From NCBI RefSeq assembly GCF_030866765.1, contig NZ_CP133017.1, forward strand, positions 5,684,501 through 5,748,500: 64,000 nucleotides of DNA, written 5' to 3'. The position numbers and the translations under genes are program-made. The notes beneath the pieces were generated by a model that saw nothing but the letters and a program-made list of their open reading frames with translations, did not search any database and was not told the origin of the DNA. How positions within the stretch are numbered: position 1 is the stretch's first letter; every line of letters starts with the position of its first letter. This document shows positions 42,912 through 53,349 of the stretch, piece after piece. Origin of the DNA: Paenibacillus silvisoli. Its GTDB lineage: Bacteria; Bacillota; Bacilli; Paenibacillales; Paenibacillaceae.

Positions 42912-43748
42912 TTATTTGACGGAACCGCTCACGATCCCCGAAAAAATATACCGCTGCAAAAACAAATACATGATGACGGTAGGAATGAGGATGATGACGA
43001 CAGCCGCGCTGATTAAATTCCATTGCGCGCTGTTCACGCCGGCGAATTTCATGAGCGATGTCGAGACGACGCCGAGCTTCTGCGCGGGCATGTATAAATA
43101 CGGAATGTACATATCGTTGTAAATGGAAATCGTCTTGATGATCGTAACGGTAGCCGTAGCCGGCATCAGCAGCGGGAAGATGACCGAGCGGAAGATCCGC
43201 GCCAGGCTGGCTCCCTCCATCATCGCGCTTTCGTCCAGATCGAACGGAATGCCGCGGATGAATTGCAGGAAGATATAGATCTGCACGACGTCCGTTCCCA
43301 GATAGAGCAGCACAGGCGCCATATGCGTATTGAACAAGCCCAGCTCCTTCACGATCGAGAAGGTCGCGACCTGCGTCGTGACGGATGGAATGAGCGTCGC
43401 GAGCACATAACCGCCGAGTATCGCCTTTTTCAGCTTGAACTCAAACCGACCGAGCGCGTAGGCCGCCATCGTGCCAATGATGATGTTGCCGATCAGCGCC
43501 AGAACGAGAATGAGGCTCGTATTCCAGAAAGCGCGGCCCATATGGCCGATGCGCATCACCGTTTCGAAATTTTCCATGTTGAAGAAGCTGTCGGGCAGAT
43601 CGAATACGCCGGATACGTTATACTCCTCCGTACCTTTGAAGGCGTTCAGAAAGACGACATAAGGCGGGAAGAGCACGAGAAAAGCGGCCAGCGACAACAG
43701 CAGGTAATGCACGGCAAGAAAGGGATTGCTGCGTTTAAAGATCGACAT
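42912..43748 (-). CDS. CUT1 sugar ABC permease, MalG type (GH5 locus)
   Basis: A 278-residue permease with six membrane helices. The ATPase-contact loop PFDLDESAMMEGASLARIFR is present and the end IFSGIVSGSVK is usual for MalG-like proteins. It lies nine bases after its partner and 29 bases before the start of the GH5 gene, so it is in one operon with them. The cargo should be the oligosaccharide released by the GH5 enzyme. The ATPase is not encoded here. Confidence 0.9.
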   Translation of the reverse strand: MSIFKRSNPFLAVHYLLLSLAAFLVLFPPYVVFLNAFKGTEEYNVSGVFDLPDSFFNMENFETVMRIGHMGRAFWNTSLILVLALIGNIIIGTMAAYALGRFEFKLKKAILGGYVLATLIPSVTTQVATFSIVKELGLFNTHMAPVLLYLGTDVVQIYIFLQFIRGIPFDLDESAMMEGASLARIFRSVIFPLLMPATATVTIIKTISIYNDMYIPYLYMPAQKLGVVSTSLMKFAGVNSAQWNLISAAVVIILIPTVIMYLFLQRYIFSGIVSGSVK

Positions 43749-43757
43749 GGGCTTCCA

Positions 43758-44645
43758 TCATCCCTTCTCTTCCCGAAGAATGAATTTGCGCTGAATGGTG
43801 ATGACCGCGATGACGATGACGAGCAGCACGACCCCCATCGCCGAAGCCAAGCCGTAGTTGCTGTAGTGGAACGCCGTATCGACCGTCTTCGTGACGAACG
43901 TGTCGCTCGCCCCCGCCGGACCGCCCTTGGTCATGACGAACGGCAGATCGAACACTTCGAGCGCCCCCGTAACGGTCAGCAGCATGGACAGCTCGACGAT
44001 CTTGAGAATGCTCGGCCATGTAATATAAAAGAAAGACTGCCGCTCGTTCGCGCCGTCGATCAGCGCCGCCTCGTACAGATCGTCCGGAATGGACTGCAGG
44101 GCGCCGATATAAATGACCATGTTAAAGCCGAGATATTTCCACATGGAGATAAACGCCAGCGAAATATTCACCGTATGCTTATTGCCGAGCCAGCTGGTGA
44201 TCAGATTGTCGAGCCCCACGGCCGTCAACAGCGCGTTCAGCGAGCCGTGCTGGGAATCGTACACGTAGGAGAACATGTATGCAATGGCCACGCTGTTCAT
44301 GATGTAGGGCAGGAATATCAGCATGCGGTACATGTTCCGGCCGCGCAGCTTCTTGTTAAGCACGACGGCAAAGTAGAGCGCGATGATATTTTGAATAATG
44401 CCGCCGAAGAAGTAGTAGAGGTTATGGGAGAAGACGCTGAAAATCTCGCTGTTGCGGAATATCTCCCTGTAGTTGTCGATGCCGACCCAGCCCTTCGCCG
44501 CGCTATAGCCGTCCCAGGAGGTGAAGCTTAAGTAGAGCAGCATCACGCCGGGATATAGGGAGAAGAGGATCAGCAGGGTGACGGGCAGCAGCAGAAAGGT
44601 GAACAGCACGATCATCTTCTGCTTCTTATAAATGGATGAATACAC
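43758..44645 (-). CDS. CUT1 sugar ABC permease, MalF type (GH5 locus)
   Basis: A 295-residue permease from GTG 44645 (AGGGGG seven bases upstream), beginning MYSSIYKKQKMIVLF with a first helix near residues 12-35. The contact loop PDDLYEAALIDGANERQSFF is typical. Six spans are expected. It pairs with the MalG-type protein encoded next. A hairpin separates it from the binding-protein gene. Confidence 0.9.
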   Translation of the reverse strand: MYSSIYKKQKMIVLFTFLLLPVTLLILFSLYPGVMLLYLSFTSWDGYSAAKGWVGIDNYREIFRNSEIFSVFSHNLYYFFGGIIQNIIALYFAVVLNKKLRGRNMYRMLIFLPYIMNSVAIAYMFSYVYDSQHGSLNALLTAVGLDNLITSWLGNKHTVNISLAFISMWKYLGFNMVIYIGALQSIPDDLYEAALIDGANERQSFFYITWPSILKIVELSMLLTVTGALEVFDLPFVMTKGGPAGASDTFVTKTVDTAFHYSNYGLASAMGVVLLVIVIAVITIQRKFILREEKG

Positions 44646-44687
44646 GCATAAGCCCCCTTCCGGCGCGGTTCGCCGCAAACGATAGAA

Positions 44688-44718
44688 GGGCACGGCATGA
44701 TCCGTTCACGCCATGCCC
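44688..44718 (-). other. Intercistronic hairpin after the binding-protein gene
   Basis: GGGCATGGC pairs with GCCGTGCCC over nine bases (one G-U) around a 13-base loop, no U-run. It has the same position as the hairpin at 15051 in the other importer operon, so it probably stabilises the binding-protein mRNA. Confidence 0.6.
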
Positions 44719-44728
44719 CTCCGTTCCA

Positions 44729-46066
44729 TTATTTCGCGGCTACAGCGGCGCGCGCTTCCTTCCACCGCTTGTTGTAATCCGCGAATACTTTGGCTACGTC
44801 GTCCGCCATGATGACATCCTGCGCGAAGCCGCTCGTATCGAATTGCATTTTGTTGCCGATGTTGACGTACTCGTCGCTCTCCGCTACCATCTCTACCACT
44901 TGCGGCTTGAAGGACATGAACTCCGCCAGCTGCGGCAGCTTCGATTCTTTATCCTTCAGCACCGGAATGAAGCCGCCGAAATCGTCATAGCCGGATTCCT
45001 CGACTAGCCATTTCACGAATGCCTTGGCCGTTTCCAGGTTCGCGCTGTTCTTGCTTACGGCATAAGCGTAGTCCGGGCTAAGCAGCGCTTTCGCTTGGCC
45101 GCTATTGTCGATCGGAAGCGGGAAGAAACCGATGTCCTCCGACTTCGCGCCGTTGTCGATGACTTGATTGATGACCCAGTTGCCAAGGAGATACATGGCC
45201 GTCGTACCGGAAGCGACATCCTTCTTCGACGCTTCCCAGTTCGTGGACATCAGATCCTTTTCCACATAGCCTTTGTCGACGATCGTCTTGATGATGTTCA
45301 TCGCTTTCCAGTGCGGTCCGTCGACCGGGAACGGCTCATCCTGGCCGGCCATCGTGTTGTGCAGGCCCGGGTCGTTCGCGAACAGGAACGCCTCCTGATC
45401 CCAGCCCATCAGCGGCCACTTGTCCTTGAAGTTCGTGGAGAGCGCGACGATGCCGGCTGCCTTGAGCTTCTCGCACGCGGCGTAGAACTCGTCGAGCGTC
45501 TTCGGCACGGCCGTAATGCCGGCCTTCTCGAACGCTTTCTTGTTGTAGGTAATCCCCATCGCGGAGCTGCCGGTTACGATCCCGTACAGGACCCCGTCCT
45601 GCGTGTAATTTTCTTTAAAATAAAGACGGTCGTTCAAGCCCAAATCATCGAGCGGCGCGAAAAATTCCGGCAGGTTCGCTTTGGTCACCGTCTTCGGCAC
45701 GAGGATGACGTCCGGAATTTCGTTGGAAGCCAGGCGCACCTTCATCGATTCCTCGTAGTCCTTGATCGCCTCGAATTCGACCGTCGCTTCCGGATACTTC
45801 TCTTTGAACCGCTTGGCGTATTCCTTAAGCTCCGTTTCCACCAGGTCCGTGCGGTTCGTCGCGAATACGATCTTGCCTTTGATCGCGCTCTCCGCTGCCG
45901 GCTCGGCTTCGTTCGTCGTTGCCGCCGTATTCGCTGCCCCGTTATTGGTACTTTCGGCGGCCTTCGTATTGCCGCTTTCTCCGTTGTCGTTGTTGCCCGA
46001 CGAGCAGCCCGCAAGCGCGGCTCCGACCAGCGCCGTCGACAAGACCAGTGATGCCCACTTCTTCAT
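44729..46066 (-). CDS. CUT1 oligosaccharide-binding lipoprotein (GH5 locus)
   Basis: A 445-residue lipoprotein: MKKWASLVLSTALVGAALAG then Cys21 in AGCSSGN, then an Asn/Glu/Ala-rich linker of about 40 residues. The mature part is a family-1 solute-binding protein (KVRLASNEIPDVILVPKTVT, GTTAMYLLGNWVINQ). GGGGG precedes the start. A perfect cre site is 36 bases upstream. It delivers the GH5 products to the permease. The ligand is unknown. Confidence 0.92.
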   Translation of the reverse strand: MKKWASLVLSTALVGAALAGCSSGNNDNGESGNTKAAESTNNGAANTAATTNEAEPAAESAIKGKIVFATNRTDLVETELKEYAKRFKEKYPEATVEFEAIKDYEESMKVRLASNEIPDVILVPKTVTKANLPEFFAPLDDLGLNDRLYFKENYTQDGVLYGIVTGSSAMGITYNKKAFEKAGITAVPKTLDEFYAACEKLKAAGIVALSTNFKDKWPLMGWDQEAFLFANDPGLHNTMAGQDEPFPVDGPHWKAMNIIKTIVDKGYVEKDLMSTNWEASKKDVASGTTAMYLLGNWVINQVIDNGAKSEDIGFFPLPIDNSGQAKALLSPDYAYAVSKNSANLETAKAFVKWLVEESGYDDFGGFIPVLKDKESKLPQLAEFMSFKPQVVEMVAESDEYVNIGNKMQFDTSGFAQDVIMADDVAKVFADYNKRWKEARAAVAAK

Positions 46067-46101
46067 TCCTTCTTCCCCCTCATCAGCGCTCCAATGCGTT
46101 T

Positions 46102-46115
46102 TGTTATCGTTTACA
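46102..46115 (-). promoter_or_regulatory. cre site (CcpA) of the GH5 importer operon
   Basis: The minus strand reads TGTAAACGATAACA, a perfect match to the consensus TGWAANCGNTNWCA. It lies between the end of the regulator gene and the binding-protein start, so it would act as a roadblock or promoter block. Repression by preferred sugars is inferred. Confidence 0.82.
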
Positions 46116-46194
46116 TTTTGAATTATGGGGTATTTTGAGAGCGCTTTAAATGCAGCCGTTTTGGTTTTATTGTCTTCTTTTTGGGAGGGGGGCG

Positions 46195-47775
46195 TCAGCC
46201 GCCGCTCGTCTGGTTCCGGTATTTCTGAGGCGTAACGCCGACCGTTTTCTTGAACAGCTTGTTGAAGTAGATGCCGTCCGCATAGCCGACCAGCTCGCCG
46301 ATTTGATACGCTTTAAGGTCAAGCCTGTCCTTGAGGTACTCCTTCGCCTTCGCCATGCGCACCGCCGTAACGTACTCCGTAATCGTCTGGTTCGTCTCCC
46401 GCTTGAACAGGAAGCTGAGGTAGCTGGCATTCAAATAGACCGTCTCAGACAGATCGGACAGCTCGATCTCCTCGCGGTAATGCTCCTGAATCCACTGCTT
46501 CACCGTCTCGATGACGCGCTTGCTCCCGGCATTGCGGCTTGGCTCCAGCGCCTGCACGACCTGATCGACGATCGCGATCAGCCATTCCTTCACGTCCCGC
46601 ATGGCGAAATGAGAGGCGACGACCCGGTGAAAATCGAACGCCGCCCCTTGCAGCTCGTAAAGCGCGTCGAGGAATCCGTCGATCTTCGTGGTCAGCGTAT
46701 AAAATAAGTGACCCGCCATGTGGACGATTTCGTCATATCCTGCCCGTCCCCGCTCCGCCTCGGCAAAATATAACGGAATGACGCTCTTGATCGTCTGGGC
46801 ATCCAGCATCTCGCAAGCGGTCTTAAACTGTTCGTCGAGGGCGGGCATGTTAAGTTTCCATGGCTCCGTCTTGGCGGGCAGTTCCTTCGCGAGAACGGCG
46901 AACGTCTCGCACTCCTTGTAGAACGGATGCCGGCTCGCGGCCAATGCTTCCGCATAGGCGCCGTGCCAATCCGCGCCGCCCTGCGGCAGCATGCATTCCC
47001 CAATGGCGATGAAGCCGCCGCTCCGGTTCTGCAAATGATCGATAATGCGCAGGCTCATGGCGCGAAGCGCCTTCTCCGGCGGTTTAGCCTCATCCTGCCC
47101 GGCTATGGTAAGCAGCACGGCGATGAGATTCGATTGCATCACGACAACGTGATGAAACGCCGCTTTGATTTCATCGAGGTAGCGCAGCAAGCTCTCGTGC
47201 GCCAGCAGGTTGGAGGTGCGGAAGACGATGACCGCCTTGCGGCCCTCCGCGGTTTGAACGGATTGCGCATCGATGACCATCGGTTCAAGCTCTGCGTCCG
47301 CCGCGCCCTGCAGCAGCTTTCTCAGCTTCTCTTCCAGCTCCTGCCCTTTCTGCTGCATCGCCGTCAGAGCCAGCCGCTCCTCGCTCTCGCGCTGCTCCGC
47401 GAGCCGCTTGTCCACCGTCCGCAGCAGCTGCGCCAGCTCCTGCATGTCCACCGGCTTGATCATGTAGTCATCCACGCCGAACTGGATCGCTTTGCGCGCA
47501 TATTCAAAATCGTTATAGCCGCTTAGAATAAGGCATCGCATGCCCGGCCGCTTCTCCTTCACGAGCTCGATGAAGCGCAGCCCGTCCATATACGGCATCT
47601 TGATGTCCGTAATGATCAAATCCACGTCCAGCTCCGGCGCGCCGATCGCCGCGAGCGCTTCGGCCCCGTCCTCGAAGCTGCCCGCGATCCGGTAGTCGCC
47701 GGAAAACCGCGAAATCATTTTTTCCAAACCGAGTCTTATAATCTCTTCATCGTCTACGATCGCTATGTTCAGCAT
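46195..47775 (-). CDS. YesN-type response regulator (GH5 locus)
   Basis: A 526-residue regulator. Receiver domain in residues 1-120 (IVDDEEIIRLGLEK, acceptor Asp57 in LIITDIKMPYMDG, YMIKPVDMQEL with Lys), a long middle domain, and a C-terminal AraC domain (LSDLSETVYLNASYLSFLFK, VGYADGIYFNKLFKKTVGVT). It should activate the binding-protein, permease and GH5 genes that follow 128 bases downstream. The kinase gene ends 18 bases before its start. Confidence 0.92.
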   Translation of the reverse strand: MLNIAIVDDEEIIRLGLEKMISRFSGDYRIAGSFEDGAEALAAIGAPELDVDLIITDIKMPYMDGLRFIELVKEKRPGMRCLILSGYNDFEYARKAIQFGVDDYMIKPVDMQELAQLLRTVDKRLAEQRESEERLALTAMQQKGQELEEKLRKLLQGAADAELEPMVIDAQSVQTAEGRKAVIVFRTSNLLAHESLLRYLDEIKAAFHHVVVMQSNLIAVLLTIAGQDEAKPPEKALRAMSLRIIDHLQNRSGGFIAIGECMLPQGGADWHGAYAEALAASRHPFYKECETFAVLAKELPAKTEPWKLNMPALDEQFKTACEMLDAQTIKSVIPLYFAEAERGRAGYDEIVHMAGHLFYTLTTKIDGFLDALYELQGAAFDFHRVVASHFAMRDVKEWLIAIVDQVVQALEPSRNAGSKRVIETVKQWIQEHYREEIELSDLSETVYLNASYLSFLFKRETNQTITEYVTAVRMAKAKEYLKDRLDLKAYQIGELVGYADGIYFNKLFKKTVGVTPQKYRNQTSGG

Positions 47776-47793
47776 CTATCGGTTTCCCCCCGG

Positions 47794-49602
47794 TTAACTG
47801 ATCTGTGCTTGTCCGGCTTCATGCGGATAGGGCAGCGACAACGTCACGATGGTCCCTTCGCCGACCCGGCTGTCGATGGTCACGCCGTACGCGTTGCCGT
47901 ACCGCAGCTTGATTCGCTCGTTCACGTTCTTGAGGCCGATCCCCGATTTCATCTCGGTCTGCTCCGTCTGGCCGCTCAAATACTGCTGCAGGTGAAGCAG
48001 CGTATGCGGATTGATGCCGCTGCCTTCATCCTGAATATGGATGTGCAGCAAGCCTGCCGCAACCGTCGCGTGAACGCGGATATGCACCTTGGCCTTCTTG
48101 CCTTCTACCCCATGCAAAATCGCGTTTTCCACGATCGGCTGGAACGTAAGCTTCAGCATGTGGTAGCGCAGCACCTCGGGCGGCAAGCCGGCCTCCCACT
48201 GGAACTGGTTTTTGAAGCGGTACTTGAGCAGGTCGAGGTAGTTGCCCAGATGCTGGAGCTCCTCCTGCACCGTCACCATTTCCTTGCCCCGGTTGATGCT
48301 GTACTGCATGAGCTTGCCGAGAATGAAGGTCATGTCCGCCACTTCGTCGTCGTCGTTCAGCAGCGCCTTCATGCGGATCGTCTCGAGCGTGTTGTAGATA
48401 AAATGCGGATTAATCTGGCTTTGCAGCGCCTCGAGCTCCGCTTCGTTCTTCCGGCTCTGAATGACGTAAATTTCGTCGATCAAATCCTTGATCCGTCGCA
48501 GCATCCGGTTAAACTGCGTGCCGAGCACGCCGATTTCGTCCTTGTTCTTGACCCGGAAGCTAATGTCCAGATTCCCCTGCTGCACGGCGCCCATTAAGGC
48601 GGACAGCTTGCGCAGCGGCATCGTAAGGCGGAAGGAAATGAAGATCGACACGATGAGCGCGACGAACATGATCGCGATCGTGGCGCCGGTCGTCACGTTG
48701 CGCGTCAATCGGGCATCCTTGTGCAAATGGTCGACCGGGATATAGACGATCGTGCGCCAGCCGGTAATGGCGGATTCGTTGTAGGTGGCGATGTAGCGCT
48801 CGCCGTCGATCGTCGTCTCCACGCTTCCTTGCTTGCCTTCGATCCCCGTTAACAGCTGCGGATTCGAAAGCGGCTTGCCGATCGACTGCTTGAGACTGTC
48901 GTAGATGATCTGCTGCGCGTTGTCGATGATGAGCGTCCGGCCCTTCGTAATGGAGTCAATCTGCTTCACCGTCTCCTCGATGATGCTCAGCTTCGTGTCG
49001 ACGACGATCGTGCCGATCGATTTATAGGAACTGACGTCGCGAATGTCGCGGATGACGGAAAAGACGAAATAGGGCGCATGTCCGGGAATCGAAATTTCCT
49101 GCGTGCTTAGAATGACGGGGTTTCCTTTGCTTTTGGCGGCCAAGGCCTTCCACTCGGGGAAGCGCTCCTTCAGGTCGGAACGGACTGAATCCGTTTTCAT
49201 TCTGTAAAAGAGATTGCCGTACAAGTCCAAAATATAGGTGGAGCTCATATCCTTGTTCATATTGTTCATGAGGCCGATGTAGAAATCGATCTTCTTCTGC
49301 TTCTCCAGGTCGAGGCTCGGCGAAACGAGATACTGCTGCAGCTCGGAGGAGAACAGCGGGATTTTCGTAATCATCATCATGTTGGAGATATTTTCCTCAA
49401 GCTTGCTCTGGAAGTTAAAGATCGCCTCGTTCATGTACTTGGTCGTATTCTCGTTTATCGAGTTGACGTAATTCTGATAAGAGACATAGCCGATCGCGAT
49501 GATCGGGCAAATAATGAGAAAGAGAAAGACCGCAGTCAGCTTCTTCTGCATGCTGTTCTGCACCATAAAAAAAGACCATACCCGCTTTGCCGCACCGCGC
49601 AT
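47794..49602 (-). CDS. YesM-type sensor histidine kinase (GH5 locus)
   Basis: A 602-residue membrane kinase. One helix near residues 20-40 (LTAVFLFLIICPIIAIGYVS), an extracellular Cache-type sensor, a second helix near 305-325, HAMP (FRLTMPLRKLSALMGAVQQG), phospho-acceptor His400 in INPHFIYNTLE and an ATPase domain (VENAILHGVEG, EGSGINPHTL). GCGAGGA precedes the ATG. With the regulator it should sense the glycan or the binding-protein complex. It starts the operon that runs to the GH5 gene. Confidence 0.92.
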   Translation of the reverse strand: MRGAAKRVWSFFMVQNSMQKKLTAVFLFLIICPIIAIGYVSYQNYVNSINENTTKYMNEAIFNFQSKLEENISNMMMITKIPLFSSELQQYLVSPSLDLEKQKKIDFYIGLMNNMNKDMSSTYILDLYGNLFYRMKTDSVRSDLKERFPEWKALAAKSKGNPVILSTQEISIPGHAPYFVFSVIRDIRDVSSYKSIGTIVVDTKLSIIEETVKQIDSITKGRTLIIDNAQQIIYDSLKQSIGKPLSNPQLLTGIEGKQGSVETTIDGERYIATYNESAITGWRTIVYIPVDHLHKDARLTRNVTTGATIAIMFVALIVSIFISFRLTMPLRKLSALMGAVQQGNLDISFRVKNKDEIGVLGTQFNRMLRRIKDLIDEIYVIQSRKNEAELEALQSQINPHFIYNTLETIRMKALLNDDDEVADMTFILGKLMQYSINRGKEMVTVQEELQHLGNYLDLLKYRFKNQFQWEAGLPPEVLRYHMLKLTFQPIVENAILHGVEGKKAKVHIRVHATVAAGLLHIHIQDEGSGINPHTLLHLQQYLSGQTEQTEMKSGIGLKNVNERIKLRYGNAYGVTIDSRVGEGTIVTLSLPYPHEAGQAQIS

Positions 49603-49675
49603 CGTCCATCCTCGCCATTCCTCTAGGTTTTTCGTTCATCGTACATCACCGCCGTCATCGTTTCAATCCAATAAA

Positions 49676-49707
49676 TGGAGAAACCCGCCTCGTGAAGGAG
49701 GCGGGCT
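49676..49707 (-). terminator. Terminator after the fused mutase gene
   Basis: On the minus strand GCCCGCCTC pairs with GAGGCGGGT around a six-base loop, then TTTCTCC follows. The U-run is short, so termination may be moderate. Confidence 0.65.
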
Positions 49708-49714
49708 GCTCGAT

Positions 49715-52700
49715 TTAGATATTGCGCCGGTATTGGCCGCCGACCTCGTAGAGCGCGTGGGTAATCTGGCCGAGACTGGCTGCCTTGACCGTCTCCATCA
49801 GCTCCTCGAACAGGTTGCCGCCGCCAACCGCGACCTCCTTCAGCCTGCGCAGCGCCTCCGTGGCCGCGTCCTTATGCCGTTCCTGGAAGCGGAGAACGCC
49901 CGCGATCTGCTGCTCCTTCTCCTCCACCGTGGCGCGGGCGACCGTCAGCTCGGCGGCGTAGGCTTTGGGCTGCGGATTCAAAAACGTATTGACTCCGATG
50001 ATCGGCAGCTCCCCGCTGTGCTTTTTCATTTCGTACAGCATCGATTCGTCTTGGATTTTGCCGCGCTGATATTGGGATTCCATCGCCCCGAGCACGCCGC
50101 CGCGCACATGCAGCCGCTCGAACTCGAGCAGCACCGCTTCCTCCACCAAATCGGTCAGCTGCTCGATCAGATACGACCCTTGCAGCATATTTTCGCATCG
50201 CATCAGCCCGAGCTCGTGATTAATGATGAGCTGAATCGCCATCGCCCGGCGGACGGCCTCCTCGGAAGGCGTCGTGACGGCTTCGTCGTAGGAGTTGGTG
50301 TGCAGCGAGTTGCAGTTGTCCATGATGGCCATGAGCGCCTGAAGCGTCGTGCGGATATCGTTAAAATCGACCTCCTGCGCGTGCAGCGAGCGTCCGGACG
50401 TTTGGATATGGTATTTGAGCTTTCGGCTCCGCTCGTCGGCGCCGTATTTGTCCCGCATCACCACCGCCCAAATGCGCCTTGCCACTCTCCCGATGACCGA
50501 ATATTCGGCGTCGAGTCCGTTGCTGAAGAAGAACGACAGATTCGGCGCGATCGCGTTGATCGGCATCCCCCGGCTGAGGTAGTACTCCACATACGTGAAG
50601 CCGTTGGCCAGCGTGAACGCCAGCTGCGTAATCGGATTCGCCCCCGCCTCGGCAATGTGATAGCCGGAGATGGAGACGGAGTAGTAGTTGCGCACCTCAT
50701 GATCGATAAAATAGCGTTGAATATCCCCCATCATCCGCAGCGCGAACGGCATGGAAAACAGGCAGGTGTTCTGGCCTTGATCCTCCTTGAGAATGTCGGC
50801 CTGCACGGTGCCGCGAACGGTGCGGAGCGTGCGCTGTTTGACCTCGGCTTCCTCCGCGGTGGTAAGTGTACGGCCAAGTTTGGCGGTGGCGGCTTGGAAC
50901 TCCTGCTCGATTGCCGTGTTCAGAAACATCGCCAGGATGATCGGCGCCGGCCCGTTGATGGTCATCGAAACGGAGGTGGCGGGATGGCACAGGTCGAAGC
51001 CTGCGTACAGCTTGCGCATGTCTTCGAGGGTGCAGACGCTGACGCCGCTTTCTCCGATTTTGCCGTAAATGTCGGGCCGGTAAGCCGGGTCCTCGCCGTA
51101 CAGCGTGACGGAATCGAAGGCGGTGCTGAGCCGCTTCGCTTTCTCGCCTTTGGAGAGGTAGTGGAACCGCCGATTCGTCCGCTCCGGCGTCCCTTCGCCC
51201 GCGAACTGCCGCTTCGGGTCCTCCTCCTTGCGCTTGAACGGGAACACCCCGGCCGTATAGGGAAACTCGCCCGGCCGATTCTCGCGATACGCCCAGCTGA
51301 CGCGCTCGCCCCAATCCTCGTATTTCGGGAGCGCGACCCGTGGAATGGAGAGGCCGGATAAGGTTGTCGAGTGGAGCTCCGTCGTGATTCGCTCGCCCCG
51401 AATCGTTGTCGTGAATTCGGCGGCTTTGTACGCTTCGACCATTGCCGGCCACTGCTCGAGCGTTGATTTCGACGCCTCGTTCAGCTTGGCTGCGCAGGTG
51501 TCCCGAAGGTTTTCCAGAGCAGCGGTTGCGGCGGGTTCGGCGCCTGCGGCTTTGACGGCTTCCAGCGCGCCTTCGAGCCGGTAGCACATTCGGGCCGCTT
51601 CGGCCTGTTCCGTTGCCAGCCGCTGGTACTGCCGGACCGTCTGCGCGATCTCGCTGAGGTAGCCGCTTCGTTCGTCCGGGATGATCGCCCGGTCGGCTTG
51701 CGGCGGTGATTCAGGCTGGGCGGCGTCCGTGCCGTTGCCGGCTTGGAGTGCCGGCCAGCCGCCGCATCCTCCCGCTGCGCTCCGCTCGTTCAGCTTGCGC
51801 ATGATGGCCGCGAACAGCCGGTTCATGCCGGCATCGTTGAACTGGCTCGCATTCGTGCCATAGACCGGCATGTCCTGCCAATTCCGGTCGAACTGCTGCC
51901 GGCTCCGCTGGACTTGCCTCTTCACCTCGCGAAGGGCATCCTCCGAGCCGCGCCGGTCGAATTTATTGATGACGATCAGGTCGCCGTAATCGATCATCTC
52001 GATTTTCTCCAGCTGGCTGGGGGCGCCGTACTCGCTCGTCATGACATAGATCGGCACATCCGCTATCGCCGCGACTTGATTGTCGGCCTGGCCGATGCCG
52101 CTCGTCTCCACGACGATCAGATCGAAGCCGGCCGCCTTGGCCGTCAGGATCGCATCCTTGATGGCGGCCGACAGCTCGTTGCGCGAGCTCCGCGTGGCGA
52201 AGCTTCGCATATAGACGCGGTCCCCGTAGACGGCGTTCATGCGGATGCGGTCGCCGAGCAGCGCGCCGCCGGTCTTCTGCTTCGTCGGGTCGACCGAGAG
52301 CACCGCGATCCGTTTGTCCGGGCAGTGCCGCAGGAAGCGGTGGACGAACTCGTCGGTGAGGGAGCTTTTGCCCGCTCCGCCGGTTCCCGTAATGCCCAGC
52401 ACCGGGGCAGGTGCGTTGGCTCCAGCCGTTATAAGCATGCCCACATCCTCGAACAGCCTGGCGAGCCTTGCGGATTCTGCTGCATCCGCCGTTTCCACCC
52501 GCTGCTCCGCCAGCGTCATGAAGCTCGCCGTTATCCGGTCGTCACCGGCGGCCAGCGTTTCCGCCTTGCCGTTAAAGCCGGCCACCGTCGAATAGTCGCA
52601 GGCTTCCAGCATGAGGTTGATCATGCCCTGCAGCCCAAGCCTCCTGCCATCGTCCGGCGAGAAAATGCGCGAGACGCCGTAACGATGGAGTTCATCGGCC

Positions 52701-53029
52701 TCTGCCGGCAGAATGACGCCTCCGCCGCCGCCGAAGATGCGAATATGGCCGGCCCCCCGCTCGCGGAGCTGATCCACCATGTATTGAAAGAACGCCACAT
52801 GGCCGCCTTGGTACGACGACACCGCGATCCCCTGCGCATCCTCTTGAATGGCCGCTTTCACGATTTCGCCGACCGAGCGGTTATGGCCCAAATGAATGAC
52901 CTCCGCGCCGCTCGCCTGCAAAATTCTGCGCATAATCGTAATCGACGCGTCATGACCGTCAAACAGGGCGGATGCCGTCACGAAACGAACCCGATGCGCC
53001 GGCACATACCGGCCGACCCCTTCGTCCAT
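49715..53029 (-). CDS. icmF: Fused isobutyryl-CoA mutase (IcmF) with G-protein chaperone
   Basis: A 1,104-residue protein, the length of known IcmF. Residues 10-145 bind adenosylcobalamin ([15 protein letters not shown] with the base-off His in D-x-H, then GGGGGVILP). Residues about 200-410 are the MeaI/ArgK-type G domain (Walker [18 protein letters not shown], then [13 protein letters not shown] and NKFDRRG). Residues 560-1100 are the substrate-binding mutase barrel ([38 protein letters not shown]). It interconverts isobutyryl- and n-butyryl-CoA by B12 radical chemistry, with GTP hydrolysis loading or repairing cofactor. GGAGG precedes the ATG. No B12 riboswitch is seen upstream. Pivalyl-CoA mutase activity is a known side reaction. 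Confidence 0.94.
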   Translation of the reverse strand: MDEGVGRYVPAHRVRFVTASALFDGHDASITIMRRILQASGAEVIHLGHNRSVGEIVKAAIQEDAQGIAVSSYQGGHVAFFQYMVDQLRERGAGHIRIFGGGGGVILPAEADELHRYGVSRIFSPDDGRRLGLQGMINLMLEACDYSTVAGFNGKAETLAAGDDRITASFMTLAEQRVETADAAESARLARLFEDVGMLITAGANAPAPVLGITGTGGAGKSSLTDEFVHRFLRHCPDKRIAVLSVDPTKQKTGGALLGDRIRMNAVYGDRVYMRSFATRSSRNELSAAIKDAILTAKAAGFDLIVVETSGIGQADNQVAAIADVPIYVMTSEYGAPSQLEKIEMIDYGDLIVINKFDRRGSEDALREVKRQVQRSRQQFDRNWQDMPVYGTNASQFNDAGMNRLFAAIMRKLNERSAAGGCGGWPALQAGNGTDAAQPESPPQADRAIIPDERSGYLSEIAQTVRQYQRLATEQAEAARMCYRLEGALEAVKAAGAEPAATAALENLRDTCAAKLNEASKSTLEQWPAMVEAYKAAEFTTTIRGERITTELHSTTLSGLSIPRVALPKYEDWGERVSWAYRENRPGEFPYTAGVFPFKRKEEDPKRQFAGEGTPERTNRRFHYLSKGEKAKRLSTAFDSVTLYGEDPAYRPDIYGKIGESGVSVCTLEDMRKLYAGFDLCHPATSVSMTINGPAPIILAMFLNTAIEQEFQAATAKLGRTLTTAEEAEVKQRTLRTVRGTVQADILKEDQGQNTCLFSMPFALRMMGDIQRYFIDHEVRNYYSVSISGYHIAEAGANPITQLAFTLANGFTYVEYYLSRGMPINAIAPNLSFFFSNGLDAEYSVIGRVARRIWAVVMRDKYGADERSRKLKYHIQTSGRSLHAQEVDFNDIRTTLQALMAIMDNCNSLHTNSYDEAVTTPSEEAVRRAMAIQLIINHELGLMRCENMLQGSYLIEQLTDLVEEAVLLEFERLHVRGGVLGAMESQYQRGKIQDESMLYEMKKHSGELPIIGVNTFLNPQPKAYAAELTVARATVEEKEQQIAGVLRFQERHKDAATEALRRLKEVAVGGGNLFEELMETVKAASLGQITHALYEVGGQYRRNI

Positions 53030-53147
53030 ACCGATCGCCTCCGAATGGTAGCATTGTCTGTTATCTGTATGCGTCTGAGGGTAGCGTTAGATCAAAAGCT
53101 GCAGATTGGGGTGGGCTGCCGGAGGAGGGAGGAGCGGCGGAGTGAGC

Positions 53148-53280
53148 GGAAGAAGTGCTCCGTGGGCTCTTCTTTGGCGGAAACGCGGCGAAATGCATGG
53201 AAGAAGTGCTCTGGGAGCTCTTCTTTGGTGGAAAATCGGCGGAATACGTGGATGTAGTGCTCTGGAGCAACTCCTCCAAC
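53148..53280. repeat. 51-bp tandem palindromic repeat cluster
   Basis: Two full units at 53148 and 53199 and a partial third at 53250, each opening GGAAGAAGTGCTC or GGATGTAGTGCTC. Units contain the dyad AAGAAGTGCTC with GAGCTCTTCTT. The 320-base gap between the IcmF and DUF5107 genes otherwise holds only a terminator. The period keeps all frames open, so predicted proteins here are probably artefacts. Confidence 0.8.
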
Positions 53281-53300
53281 AAGCCGTAATACAAACAAAA

Positions 53301-53339
53301 AAAGCCGAGCTCAGAGGCACCACTGCCTCTGAACTCGGC
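53301..53339 (-). terminator. Terminator of the DUF4091/GH2 operon
   Basis: GCCGAGCTCAGAGGCA and TGCCTCTGAACTCGGC pair with one mismatch over 16 bases around a four-base loop, and seven U follow on the minus strand. Confidence 0.94.
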
Positions 53340-53349
53340 CCTGCATCCA

